This document shows positions 8,300 to 16,558 of a stretch of DNA of 34,091 nt, piece by piece. Position 1 is the stretch's first letter. Each line of letters starts with the position of its first letter. The DNA comes from Nocardioides sp. Root240 (GTDB taxonomy: Bacteria > Actinomycetota > Actinomycetes > Propionibacteriales > Nocardioidaceae). Location of the stretch: positions 1 to 34,091 of the forward strand of contig NZ_LMIT01000011.1 of assembly GCF_001428825.1 (NCBI RefSeq), written 5' to 3'. Below the pieces are notes generated by a model. The model was not told the DNA's origin. It was given only the letters and a program-made list of their open reading frames with translations, and ran no database searches. The position numbers and the translations under genes were made by a program.

Positions 8300-8318
8300 G
8301 CACAGCCCTGAGCACAGC
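8295..8318 (+). repeat. 12-bp tandem duplication across a stop codon
   Basis: CCTGAGCACAGC occurs twice back to back, and the first copy contains the TGA stop of the first TetR gene. The second copy is non-coding. It looks like replication slippage with no visible effect on the protein. Confidence 0.7.
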
Positions 8319-8379
8319 CGGTCGGCGACGACCACGGTCCGAGCCCAATCCCCAGCCCGGATCGCGCATGTTCTCAGCG

Positions 8380-8440
8380 TTCTCAGCAACGCTCAGGTCT
8401 GGCATACTTGGATGACAGACGACGAACGACGGAGTTTGTC
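8380..8440 (+). promoter_or_regulatory. Possible promoter and degenerate operator D for TetR 2
   Basis: TTCTCA (8380-8385) and CATACT (8403-8408) are 17 bp apart on the plus strand. Downstream, GACAGACGAC (8414-8423) matches the left half of the shared operator, and GACG-N12-TGTC (8421-8440) is a weak full site. This could allow autoregulation of the second TetR gene. The match is much poorer than the other sites. Confidence 0.3.
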
Positions 8441-8470
8441 AACCAAGAGCTTGAGTGACGAGATCGCCGG

Positions 8471-9058
8471 GTGACCATGAGCAGCAGCACAGCGACGCGT
8501 GAGCGCATCCTCGAGGTTGCGCCAGAGGTCCTCCGCCGCTTCACCTTGGCGAAATTCGGCATGGAGGACGTGGCTCGCGGAGCGGGTATCGCTCGGCAGA
8601 CCGTCTACAAGCATTTCTCGAGCCGTGATGAATTGCTGATCGCCATGTACGTGCGGGAGATGCTGGAGAACCAGGCTCCCAGGATGGTCCCCGTCGTTGA
8701 CCGGCCACCTTCGCCGGACAACCTTCTCGACGTGTTCATGACCGAGCTCGAGCTTGCCCGCCACTACCCGTGGTTCGACGAGTCCAGTGAGCAGAGCATG
8801 GCCCCTCGGCTGGCCGAGATGATCTTCCGTTCCGAGACGCTGATGCAGACTCGAGAAGCAATCTGGTTCCCGATCCTCGAACGGTACGAGGCCGCCGGCG
8901 TGCTGCGGCCCGATCTGGACTTCGCCGCAACTGTGCGCTGGCTGACCTACCAGAAGTTCTGGCTGCTGTTCCACCCTGACGTGCTGTGCCCCGACGACGA
9001 GGAGCGCCGCCTCTACGTGCGACGGTTCATCATCGCGGGTCTCGTCACCACGTCCTGA
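8471..9058 (+). CDS. TetR-family transcriptional regulator 2
   Basis: A 195-residue TetR-family regulator with its helix-turn-helix at about 31-49 (MEDVARGAGIARQTVYKHF), almost identical to that of the preceding gene. The C-terminal half shares IWFPILERYEAAGVLRPDLD and TYQKFWLLFHPDVL with its neighbour, so the two arose by duplication. The start is GTG or an in-frame ATG two codons later; neither has a strong ribosome binding site. The 171-bp spacer after the first TetR gene holds its own promoter-like sequence and a degenerate operator. With so similar a recognition helix, the two proteins may read the same or overlapping operators while sensing different ligands; this is inference. Confidence 0.92.
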   Translation: MTMSSSTATRERILEVAPEVLRRFTLAKFGMEDVARGAGIARQTVYKHFSSRDELLIAMYVREMLENQAPRMVPVVDRPPSPDNLLDVFMTELELARHYPWFDESSEQSMAPRLAEMIFRSETLMQTREAIWFPILERYEAAGVLRPDLDFAATVRWLTYQKFWLLFHPDVLCPDDEERRLYVRRFIIAGLVTTS

Positions 9059-9134
9059 GCCTGTCGACGGCTGCGGGCACGATGGCCGGGTCGCCCAGCA
9101 GCTGTGACTGCTGCCGTGCTCCAGGAATCGCTCT

Positions 9135-9154
9135 CTTCGCCTCGATGGGCGAAG
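9135..9154. terminator. Weak hairpin between convergent TetR 2 and mce operon
   Basis: CTTCGCC pairs with GGCGAAG around a 6-base loop in the 117-bp gap between two convergent genes. There is no T-run. It may act as a weak bidirectional terminator. Confidence 0.25.
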
Positions 9155-9175
9155 GGCCTGCGGGGTCCAGCCGAG

Positions 9176-10252
9176 TCAGTTGCTCGACGGCACTTCGGAC
9201 GAGGATCCGTCGGATGGCACGGAGGTCGCTTCCGCTGGCGGCGCCGTCGGGTCATCCGGCATGAACGCTGCGGCGTACTCCACATCGCCACGAGCAAGTA
9301 CGTCCTCGAGAAACTTCCGCCACGTCGTCAACTTGTCCTCGGCCGTGAGGCGCTCCCGAATCTCGTCAACCACGTCCTTGAAGGTGACCGGTCTGGACGG
9401 CACGATGTCGACCACCTGCCCGACGTTCCAACCAGAGGCCGTCTTCACCGGCCCGAAGACGTCACCCTTCTTCGCAGCGAAGGCGACCTTTGCGTAGTCA
9501 CTCTCGAGCTGCGCCTCCGTGACGACTCCGAGCTTGCCGCCTGTGTCGCGGGTGCTGCCATCGAGGGACCAGGTGCGCACCAGAGGCCCCAGCTCTCCCC
9601 CGGCAGCAGCGAGACGCTGTACCCGATCTGCGTCTGATCGCGTCGCCACGACGACGTTGACGATGTCGCGGCCTTCCGGCGTCACCATCTCGTCGCGGTG
9701 TTCGTCATAGGTCTGTCGGGCATCTGCCTCTGTCGCCCGGGGCACGTCGGACGTCACGTCGTCGACCAGTCGCGACGTGGCGAGCTGCGCGCGAATCTCG
9801 TCGAGCACATCTCGTTCGGCAATGCCGCTGGTCGACAGGAAGTCCACGAAGGCGTCGCGGCCTCCGGTCAACTGCTGATCGATGAGCTTGTCGAGCTCGG
9901 TCTGGGCCTCCTTGTCCGACACGACGATGTCGCGCTCAGCAGCCTCGTCTGCCAGGAGCAGACTGACGACCATCGACTTGGCGGCATCTCGGTTGAACTC
10001 GTCCTCGGCCTTCGAGTTCTCGGGACGCTGCACGCCGTAGAGGGCCTCGAGCACCTGCAACCGGTCGTCCAACTCCCCCTTGGTCACCACCTGGTCCTTG
10101 TAGCGGAACGCGGCATCGTCAGGGAGGTCGTCAGCCCGCACCACCCACACAGCGGCCGCAGCTCCGACCGCGAGAGCGAGCACGGCAGCGGCCAGCAGAC
10201 CTCGTCTGTGGCCCGTCACCCGACGAACCCGTGCTGTGAGCGACCCGGTCAT
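9176..10252 (-). CDS. SurA/parvulin-like membrane-anchored protein
   Basis: A 358-residue protein with a cytoplasmic Arg-rich start, one membrane anchor at about 18-38, a SurA-N-like helical region (about 45-180) and a PpiC/parvulin-like domain (about 190-300; GGKLGVVTEAQLESDYAKVAF and GPVKTASGWNVGQV are family-like). The histidines of active parvulins are not seen: the first strand reads RDIVNVVVA and the usual GYH/GWH position is GWN. It may therefore be a chaperone or scaffold rather than an isomerase. The tail is Ser/Pro-rich. Its ATG overlaps the stop of the MMPL gene (ATGA), so it is translationally coupled to the mce operon. It probably helps to fold or assemble the extracytoplasmic Mce proteins (inference). 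Confidence 0.8.
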   Translation of the reverse strand: MTGSLTARVRRVTGHRRGLLAAAVLALAVGAAAAVWVVRADDLPDDAAFRYKDQVVTKGELDDRLQVLEALYGVQRPENSKAEDEFNRDAAKSMVVSLLLADEAAERDIVVSDKEAQTELDKLIDQQLTGGRDAFVDFLSTSGIAERDVLDEIRAQLATSRLVDDVTSDVPRATEADARQTYDEHRDEMVTPEGRDIVNVVVATRSDADRVQRLAAAGGELGPLVRTWSLDGSTRDTGGKLGVVTEAQLESDYAKVAFAAKKGDVFGPVKTASGWNVGQVVDIVPSRPVTFKDVVDEIRERLTAEDKLTTWRKFLEDVLARGDVEYAAAFMPDDPTAPPAEATSVPSDGSSSEVPSSN

Positions 10253-12597
10253 GGCAGTTCCTCGTCCTTCGTTGCTGGTCCATCATGGTCGTCGCGAGAG
10301 CCCCCGTTTCCGCGCACCGCGAGGGCCATGGGTGCGCGTTGCGCTACCGGGCTCGTCCCCGGCGCACTGTCTCGCTCGTCTGCGCCGCCGCAGATTCCGT
10401 CGACGACGTAGGCGGCGGCAAAGGAGCAGACAACGCTCACGGCCAGCAGGAGGCCGAAGTCCCGGAGGACTGCCAGCTCGGACAGGGCCAGGGTGAGGTA
10501 GCCGACCGTGCCGGCAAGCGCCGCGGTGGCGACGGTGCGGGGGTCACGTCCACGGCGCAGCAGGATGGCGAACTCACTGCCCGTCGCCGTGACGAGAGAG
10601 CCAACCGCGACGGTGAGCGGGTTGAGCGAGCCGGCCGAAGCCGACGCGATCAATGCCACCCAACCGGTGGCCACAGCGATCGTCAGAACCGTTCGAGCTG
10701 CATCGCGCCGTGACCTGAGTCCCACGAGGATCACGAATCCGGCAGCACCGATCCCCGCGAGGTTGATCACCAACCGGCTCTCACTGACCAGTTCGAGGCC
10801 GCGGGCGGCTGACACGGGAAGCCCGACGGCCTGCACCGTGACCCCCTCCGGCGGCTCGACGAGCGCGGATCGCAAGTCATCAAGAAGCTCGCCCAGCTCG
10901 TCCACATCGTCGAACTCGACGCCGAGCACCAGCAGGGCCTCTGATCGGTCGGACTTGATCACTGCCGACGACAGGTACGGCGGAATGGCCGCCACAGCGG
11001 CGTCGACCTGATCCGCTGACGGGTGGTCGCCCACGAAGCGGAGCAGGTCGGCTGCGCTGAGCACGGGGTGGACGCGGTCACCCAGATCGGTGACGATCCT
11101 CTCCTGCACCTTCTTCGTCCATGCCAGGACATCAGGGTCGGTGACCTTGGCACTGGCCACGACCACACTGACCTCGCCGGACGAACCGAGAATCTCCTCT
11201 GCGTGAGCAGCGTCCTGCAGCTCCGGAAGACCAGCCGCGAGTCGGTCCGGTTGGGCTTCAACGTCCATCTGCGCGAGGGCGATCCAACCGATCACACCCG
11301 AGAGCGCCACGATGCATGCGGCACCGATACGGGCACGCGTCGACCAACGACCGCGCCGCGCCATGACCAAGGAGCGACCAGCTGGCCCGGGAACCGGACC
11401 GAACACCTTGCGCGCGAGGGCGGCAGCGGCGACCGTGAAGACGAGTCCGATCGCAAGGGCGACACCGAGTTCACGCACGAACGGCAGTGGTGACAGGGCC
11501 AGGGACGAGAAGCCCACAGCGGCAGCCGTCGCAGCGACGAGCACAGCTCGGTCGGCGATCCCCCGTGACCAATACAGCGGGAAGTCACTGCCGATGCCGA
11601 TCAGGATGGGCAGGAAGGCCACCACGCCCAGCGACACGGTTTGACCAGCCCACCCGAAGGCCGCAAGCGTCGCCGCCGTACCGATGAGCGCGGACGCGAT
11701 CGGGCGTAGAAGTGCCCGCCTGCGCTGTGTCCATCCGCTGAGGAAGAAGACGAGGCTGACCGCGGCGATGGCTACCGCGCCCAGGACAGGCAGCTCGGCT
11801 CGTCCGCGGTCAGCGAGACCGGCAGCGACAGCCGGCGAGCCGGTGATCGTGGTGCGTTCGATCTCGAGATCAGCCTCCTTGACGGTCCTGCGAACACCGT
11901 CGACCAGCTGGGAGGTCGCCTCCGCGTCGAGGCTGGCGCGCGGCCGGACAAGGATCGCGACCGTGGTTCCTCGGGGAGCCAGGAAGCGCCACTGCGGTCG
12001 GGCCTTCAGGGTCTCGGGATCAAAGAGGAGGGTCTGGACGAACCGCGGGTTCTTGACCGTGGGCAGTCCGGCCGGTAGCCCCTGGACCATGAGGCTTCCG
12101 TAGCGTTCATCGAACCTCGCCAGCGCAGCCTCGCCGAGCCTCTTGACCTGGGCATCGGTGAGCCCTTTTTTCCGCGCCGCCGCCATCACCTCGTTGCGGT
12201 AGCCGTCTCGTCGCCCGGAGATCTGCGCGAGCATGTCCTGCGCCGCACCCGCCGTCTGGTTGAGGACTGTTCCCGGTCCGTAGACCGCCGCGACATCAGG
12301 AAGGTCCGCGAGCTTCCCTTCGAGCCCGATCAACCGGACGAGTTGTTCCTGGTCCGTGAACAGGACCCGCGGCGCCTTCGTCTCCAGGAGGACGACCACG
12401 GGGTCCCCGCCGAAGTCATCAGACTTCGCTGCCAGGGCCTTCTCGACAGGATCGCCCGACGGCAGAAAGGATGCGGTGCTCGTGTCGAGCTCCACGCGGA
12501 GCAGTCCCCCCAGCAGTACTGCTCCGAGAAGAGTTGTCCCCAGCGCCAGCCCCCATGGCCAGGCTCGGCCCTTGCCCGCCTCAGTCCGGTCCATCAC
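10249..12597 (-). CDS. MMPL/RND-family membrane transporter
   Basis: A 782-residue RND-type protein with two repeated halves. The first has a membrane segment at about 13-33, a large extracytoplasmic domain to about 265, then a helix bundle containing GIGSDFPLYWSR with acidic Asp338. The second half has an extracytoplasmic domain from about 445 to 610 and a bundle with TGSEFAILLRR in the matching position. These acidic residues sit in the helix that carries the proton-relay acid in MmpL/HpnN-type proteins. GTG and ATG start codons are adjacent; neither has a strong ribosome binding site, and the gene begins 6 bp after the last mce gene. MmpL proteins export lipids in mycobacteria. Here, inside an mce operon, it could feed or empty the Mce conduit; direction unknown. 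Confidence 0.88.
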   Translation of the reverse strand: MMDRTEAGKGRAWPWGLALGTTLLGAVLLGGLLRVELDTSTASFLPSGDPVEKALAAKSDDFGGDPVVVLLETKAPRVLFTDQEQLVRLIGLEGKLADLPDVAAVYGPGTVLNQTAGAAQDMLAQISGRRDGYRNEVMAAARKKGLTDAQVKRLGEAALARFDERYGSLMVQGLPAGLPTVKNPRFVQTLLFDPETLKARPQWRFLAPRGTTVAILVRPRASLDAEATSQLVDGVRRTVKEADLEIERTTITGSPAVAAGLADRGRAELPVLGAVAIAAVSLVFFLSGWTQRRRALLRPIASALIGTAATLAAFGWAGQTVSLGVVAFLPILIGIGSDFPLYWSRGIADRAVLVAATAAAVGFSSLALSPLPFVRELGVALAIGLVFTVAAAALARKVFGPVPGPAGRSLVMARRGRWSTRARIGAACIVALSGVIGWIALAQMDVEAQPDRLAAGLPELQDAAHAEEILGSSGEVSVVVASAKVTDPDVLAWTKKVQERIVTDLGDRVHPVLSAADLLRFVGDHPSADQVDAAVAAIPPYLSSAVIKSDRSEALLVLGVEFDDVDELGELLDDLRSALVEPPEGVTVQAVGLPVSAARGLELVSESRLVINLAGIGAAGFVILVGLRSRRDAARTVLTIAVATGWVALIASASAGSLNPLTVAVGSLVTATGSEFAILLRRGRDPRTVATAALAGTVGYLTLALSELAVLRDFGLLLAVSVVCSFAAAYVVDGICGGADERDSAPGTSPVAQRAPMALAVRGNGGSRDDHDGPATKDEELP

Positions 12598-12603
12598 GCT
12601 CGC

Positions 12604-13944
12604 TCAGCGTGCGCTCTCGAGTCGGGGGTAGTCGCCGGTGCCGTAGGGCTTCGGACTGTCGACGTCGCCCGGAGACGGGTAGGGGTTGTTCCACATCAAT
12701 CCTCCCCGGTCATGCCGGACCAGCTGTAGCGGATTCCCACGCACCGTACCGAGCCCTTCGGCAGTCGCCGTGAGGCGAATCGGGATGATGCCGTCCTCGG
12801 CGTACTCGTCGAACGACGCGCCGAAGTTGGCGAACAGGACGCCGAGGTCCAACCCGTAGGGCGCCAGATAGCTCAGCATGGGCTGGACATCCGCGAGGGT
12901 CGAGTCGGCCGCGGGCACCAGGTCCCGGACGGTCTCTCCAAAGGGAGCAACCTTGGTGAGCGTCGCGGGGGCCTTGTCGAGCACGCTGTTCAGGTCGGGC
13001 ATCAAGGCACGGAGGTCACGCGTCGCAGGGCGCAGGTTCGCCAAGGCGTTGGACAGGAAGGGGGACGCCGCGCGGAGATCCGCAGCGATCGGGGTGAGCG
13101 GTCGGCTGAGCTCGCTGAGGCTGCTGGCGGCGGCGTCGAGGTTGCCGACGACGCTGGGTAGGACACGCACGGTCTGCTCGATCTTCTTCTGGTTGTCAGC
13201 CGTCACTTGAGTGAGTTGCTGCGCGTCCCCCACCAGGTCGACGATCTGTCCCTGACCGGCGTCGAGGGCGTCGAGAAGAAGGCGAGCTTCGACGCTCAGC
13301 TTCTGCAAGTCGCCGCTCTGCGCGGCCAGGGCGTCAACCACTGTGCGTCCTTCGGTGCCGACGTGTCCGAGCCCAGTCATGACCGCGTCGAGGTCCTTGC
13401 CACGTCCTTTGGTGGCGGAGCCGAGTGATTGGAGCGCTGAGCTGAGGTGGTTCCGGGTCGGTTCGTCGAGGGTGTTGAGCAACTCATCGACGTCGACCGC
13501 TGGCGTGACGGAAGCGCCATCCAGGTGAGTTCCGTCGGCCATCTCTTCGCCATCACCGTCGACCACCTCGACGAAGGAGGATCCGACGAGGGACTTCACG
13601 CCGATACGGACGTTGGCACCCTCATGGAGTGGCGACGCTTGGTCTTCGATGCTCAAGGTCACCTTGACCTTGTCACCGTCACGTTCGGTCGACTCGACAC
13701 GACCGACGCGTACTCCCGCGATCCGCACCTCGCCGAATTCCTTGAGGTTCTTGATGTCGGCTGCTTCGAAGGTCAGACGGTAGTCGCCTCCACGATCGGC
13801 GATCAGCGGGATCTCGCCCCCGGACTTCACCCACAGGTAGCCGAAGCCGATCAGGCAGGCGAGGGTGAAGGACACGACCGTTCGAACGCGAGAATCGAAC
13901 ACGACGGACTTCACTCCGGCGCTCGCAGTTGCCTTGACGTTCAT
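12604..13944 (-). CDS. mceF: Mce-family protein, sixth in operon (MceF position)
   Basis: A 446-residue Mce protein with one N-terminal membrane anchor at about 20-39, an MlaD domain (about 50-130; GEVRIAGVRVGRVES and GVKSLVGSSFVEV are typical) and a long helical Mce region that should form part of the lipid tunnel. The C-terminus is Pro/Tyr/Asn-rich (WNNPYPSPGD). The ATG overlaps the preceding stop by ATGA and has GGGAGGG upstream; a longer in-frame extension is Arg-rich and implausible. The symbol is by gene order only. It is the last Mce protein before the MMPL gene. Confidence 0.9.
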   Translation of the reverse strand: MNVKATASAGVKSVVFDSRVRTVVSFTLACLIGFGYLWVKSGGEIPLIADRGGDYRLTFEAADIKNLKEFGEVRIAGVRVGRVESTERDGDKVKVTLSIEDQASPLHEGANVRIGVKSLVGSSFVEVVDGDGEEMADGTHLDGASVTPAVDVDELLNTLDEPTRNHLSSALQSLGSATKGRGKDLDAVMTGLGHVGTEGRTVVDALAAQSGDLQKLSVEARLLLDALDAGQGQIVDLVGDAQQLTQVTADNQKKIEQTVRVLPSVVGNLDAAASSLSELSRPLTPIAADLRAASPFLSNALANLRPATRDLRALMPDLNSVLDKAPATLTKVAPFGETVRDLVPAADSTLADVQPMLSYLAPYGLDLGVLFANFGASFDEYAEDGIIPIRLTATAEGLGTVRGNPLQLVRHDRGGLMWNNPYPSPGDVDSPKPYGTGDYPRLESAR

Positions 13945-15158
13945 GACAGCCCTCCCAGCGGGTCGTAGAGCTTGACGACGACGTTGGCTCGACCGAGGCC
14001 TCCGTTGACGTCGCCCAGGCTGAAGGATGAGGAAGTGTTGTAGACGAAGGCACCGAGGTCGTCGAGCCATGGGACCAGCCGCTTGGTCGCCTGGGGCAGG
14101 TTCGCTGCCACGGGCCCCAGGTCCGAGACCGCGGAGTTCAGGTCACGTGCCAGCGGACGCAGGTCGTCGACCACCGGCACGGCTTTGCGAACCACTGGGC
14201 GCGCCTTCGCGACGAGCGATTGAGCACTGTCGACCGTCTTCGAAAGATCTCTGACCGCGGAGGGAAGCTCCTCCGAGGCAGCATGGAGCTTGCGGAGCAC
14301 CGGGCTGAGTTCGTCGGTGAGCGACTTGGTCTCGGTCATCGCCTCGCGCAGGGACGTGGTGACGCCGGGCAGCGCGGCCAGTGAGGCAGACATCTCGGCG
14401 TCTCGACGGCTGACGACGGCGAGGGTGTCGGCCAGCGAGCTCACCAGGGTGTCGAGGCGCTCATCGTCGTGACCGGCGGCAGTCGCGATCTGGGAGAGCG
14501 ATGTCACCAGGTGACGAAGGTTCGCACGTCGGCTCTGGAGCGCGTCCACCACGCCGGTGAAGCTGTGGGCAGCGTGGTCGGTGTCTGCGAGTCCCTTCGG
14601 GAGGGTGGCGGGCGCCGATGCCAGGGCGATGTCGGCCTGCGTGACGAGATCGGTGAGCGCGGCTCGTGCGCGGTCGTCCAGTTCGTCGAGGAGCTCGTAG
14701 GGCTGGACGACGCGCTCGGTCTGCGTGACCGGGATGACACCGTCCTCGGGTAGCCGACCGGCCGCGGGATCGCCGGGGTCCAACGCGATGTACATGACGT
14801 TGAGAGGGGTCTTGGACCGAAGGACCAGCCGCGCGTTCTTGTACACGGGATGGCCCTTGTCGACGGACAACATCACGCGGGCGTTGCCTCCGTCGGTGGG
14901 CTCGGCGCCCGTGATGCGGCCGACGGGGACACCAGCGATGCGGACCTCTTGGCGAGCCGCGAGCTGTACGGCGGGGGCCTCGTCGAACTCAGCCGCGAAC
15001 TTGTACTTCGCGTCCCAGGGCTTGATGGTCTGGTAGTTGCCGACGATGGTCGAGGTGACGATGATGCCGACGATCAGCAGGCCCGCGACCAGCAGTGCAT
15101 CGCCGGTCAGGCCTGGCGTGTTCCTGATCCGCTCAATGGCGGTCGAGTACTTGCTCAC
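13941..15158 (-). CDS. mceE: Mce-family protein, fifth in operon (MceE position)
   Basis: A 405-residue Mce protein with a membrane anchor at about 18-40 and an MlaD domain with ARQEVRIAGVPVGRITG and SKTPLNVMYIALDPGD, then the helical Mce region. The GTG start overlaps the preceding stop (GTGA). The fifth Mce gene of mycobacterial operons usually encodes a lipoprotein (LprK-type) with a lipobox Cys. No Cys is visible in this N-terminus, so it is probably retained by an uncleaved anchor. The symbol is by position only. Confidence 0.9.
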   Translation of the reverse strand: MSKYSTAIERIRNTPGLTGDALLVAGLLIVGIIVTSTIVGNYQTIKPWDAKYKFAAEFDEAPAVQLAARQEVRIAGVPVGRITGAEPTDGGNARVMLSVDKGHPVYKNARLVLRSKTPLNVMYIALDPGDPAAGRLPEDGVIPVTQTERVVQPYELLDELDDRARAALTDLVTQADIALASAPATLPKGLADTDHAAHSFTGVVDALQSRRANLRHLVTSLSQIATAAGHDDERLDTLVSSLADTLAVVSRRDAEMSASLAALPGVTTSLREAMTETKSLTDELSPVLRKLHAASEELPSAVRDLSKTVDSAQSLVAKARPVVRKAVPVVDDLRPLARDLNSAVSDLGPVAANLPQATKRLVPWLDDLGAFVYNTSSSFSLGDVNGGLGRANVVVKLYDPLGGLS

Positions 15159-16558
15159 GGCACCAATCCCAGGTTCTTGAAGATGGACGATCGCAGTGCA
15201 CCGGTGATGCCGGCCTGGTCGAGGGCGAGCGTCACGAGGCTCTCGAGGTCGAACGGCAGCCCCGAGAGCGAGCTCAGTCCGACTCCGGCCTGGAAGGCCA
15301 GGGTCGACCCGCGCTGGTCCTGCGACATGGAGGCCCGGTCGATGTTGGTCGCCATGTAGGCGAGCTCCTCGTAGAACTTGTGGTCTGCCATGTAGCCGCC
15401 GGCGCCGCCCTTGTAGGGCCCGGTGCCCTTCCATGGGTTGAGTACGAATTTGGAGACCGGGCCGGTGACCCGGTCAAGGACTGGGCCGCGGACGTTCGTG
15501 AGCACCTCGTCGAGGTTGCGGGCGGTCGGGACGAGCGCCTGGACCGCTGGGCGTGCGTCGCGAAGGAGCGGCTTGAGATCGCTCATGAGCGGCCGCATGT
15601 CGCGCAGCAGCGGATCGAGGCTGGAGACGAGGTTCGCGAGCTCGGGCGCCGACGGTCGAAGGGCCTTCGCGGTCGCCGTCAGTTCAGTGACACTGTCGTC
15701 GAGGCCACTCAGGCCGCCGCGCGTCGCGGAAAGGGTCTGCGGCAACTTCGCAAGGGTCTCGGCGAGTGCCCCCCGGTTGTCGGCAAGGACGCCGCTCGTG
15801 ACCCGCAGGTCGCGAGCGATGCCGGCAAGTTGACCATCGCGCCGGGTGGCGACGTCGGCCGTCGCGTTCAGGTCGGTCACCAAGCCTGGGAGGTCCTTCG
15901 CCGGTCGGTCCCCTCGCACGGCGTTGAGAACGTCTGTTCCCGGATCAAGGACCGACGGCGCCGTCTTGAGAAGCCCGTTCAGCTCGTCGTCGGCCTCGCC
16001 CAGGGTTGCCGAGGTTGTGCCCACCAGCCCTTGCAGGGCTTCGCGAGACGACTTGGGGAGTGCCTCGACTATCTGATCGAGCTCGACCGGAGTTGAGGTG
16101 CGTTCGATCGGGATGACCCCGTCGAACTTGCCTTCTCCGCCACCGGCGTGCAGCTCGATTGCGTACCGACCGCCCAGGAGCGTGCGGGGCTCGATGCGAG
16201 CGATCGGGGCCGCCCCGAGAGTGTCGAGCGCCTCGTCGTCCACCTTCATCGTGACGATCGTGCTTCCCGTGTCGGTGCGGCGCAGGTCGGTCACGGTCCC
16301 GACCGTCAGTCCCGCCATCTTCACCGAGGAGTCGTGGGGCCGAAGCTTGTAGCTGTCGTCGAACTCCGCGGTGATGGTGCGCCCGTCGTAGAGGTAGGAC
16401 TGGATCTCCGCCTTCGCCACCAGCAACACGAACAGCAGTGCCAGTCCGAGGTAGAACCACGTACCCAGCTTGAGGTGCCGCGCGTCGGCCACCCGGGCAC
16501 GCGCCTCGGCTCCTCGAACCTGCGTCGCGGGCCTGTCGCTGCGAGTCTTCCGCATCAT
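15155..16558 (-). CDS. mceD: Mce-family protein, fourth in operon (MceD position)
   Basis: A 467-residue Mce protein. An unusually long basic N-terminus of about 30 residues precedes the membrane anchor (about 33-50, FYLGLALLFVLLVA). The MlaD domain contains SSVKMAGLTVGTVTD and PRTLLGGRYAIEL. A helical Mce domain follows, ending in a Gly/Leu-rich tail. The first of two adjacent ATG codons overlaps the upstream stop (ATGA), which fixes the start. It should form one ring of the Mce heterohexamer. The symbol is by position only. Confidence 0.9.
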   Translation of the reverse strand: MMRKTRSDRPATQVRGAEARARVADARHLKLGTWFYLGLALLFVLLVAKAEIQSYLYDGRTITAEFDDSYKLRPHDSSVKMAGLTVGTVTDLRRTDTGSTIVTMKVDDEALDTLGAAPIARIEPRTLLGGRYAIELHAGGGEGKFDGVIPIERTSTPVELDQIVEALPKSSREALQGLVGTTSATLGEADDELNGLLKTAPSVLDPGTDVLNAVRGDRPAKDLPGLVTDLNATADVATRRDGQLAGIARDLRVTSGVLADNRGALAETLAKLPQTLSATRGGLSGLDDSVTELTATAKALRPSAPELANLVSSLDPLLRDMRPLMSDLKPLLRDARPAVQALVPTARNLDEVLTNVRGPVLDRVTGPVSKFVLNPWKGTGPYKGGAGGYMADHKFYEELAYMATNIDRASMSQDQRGSTLAFQAGVGLSSLSGLPFDLESLVTLALDQAGITGALRSSIFKNLGLVP

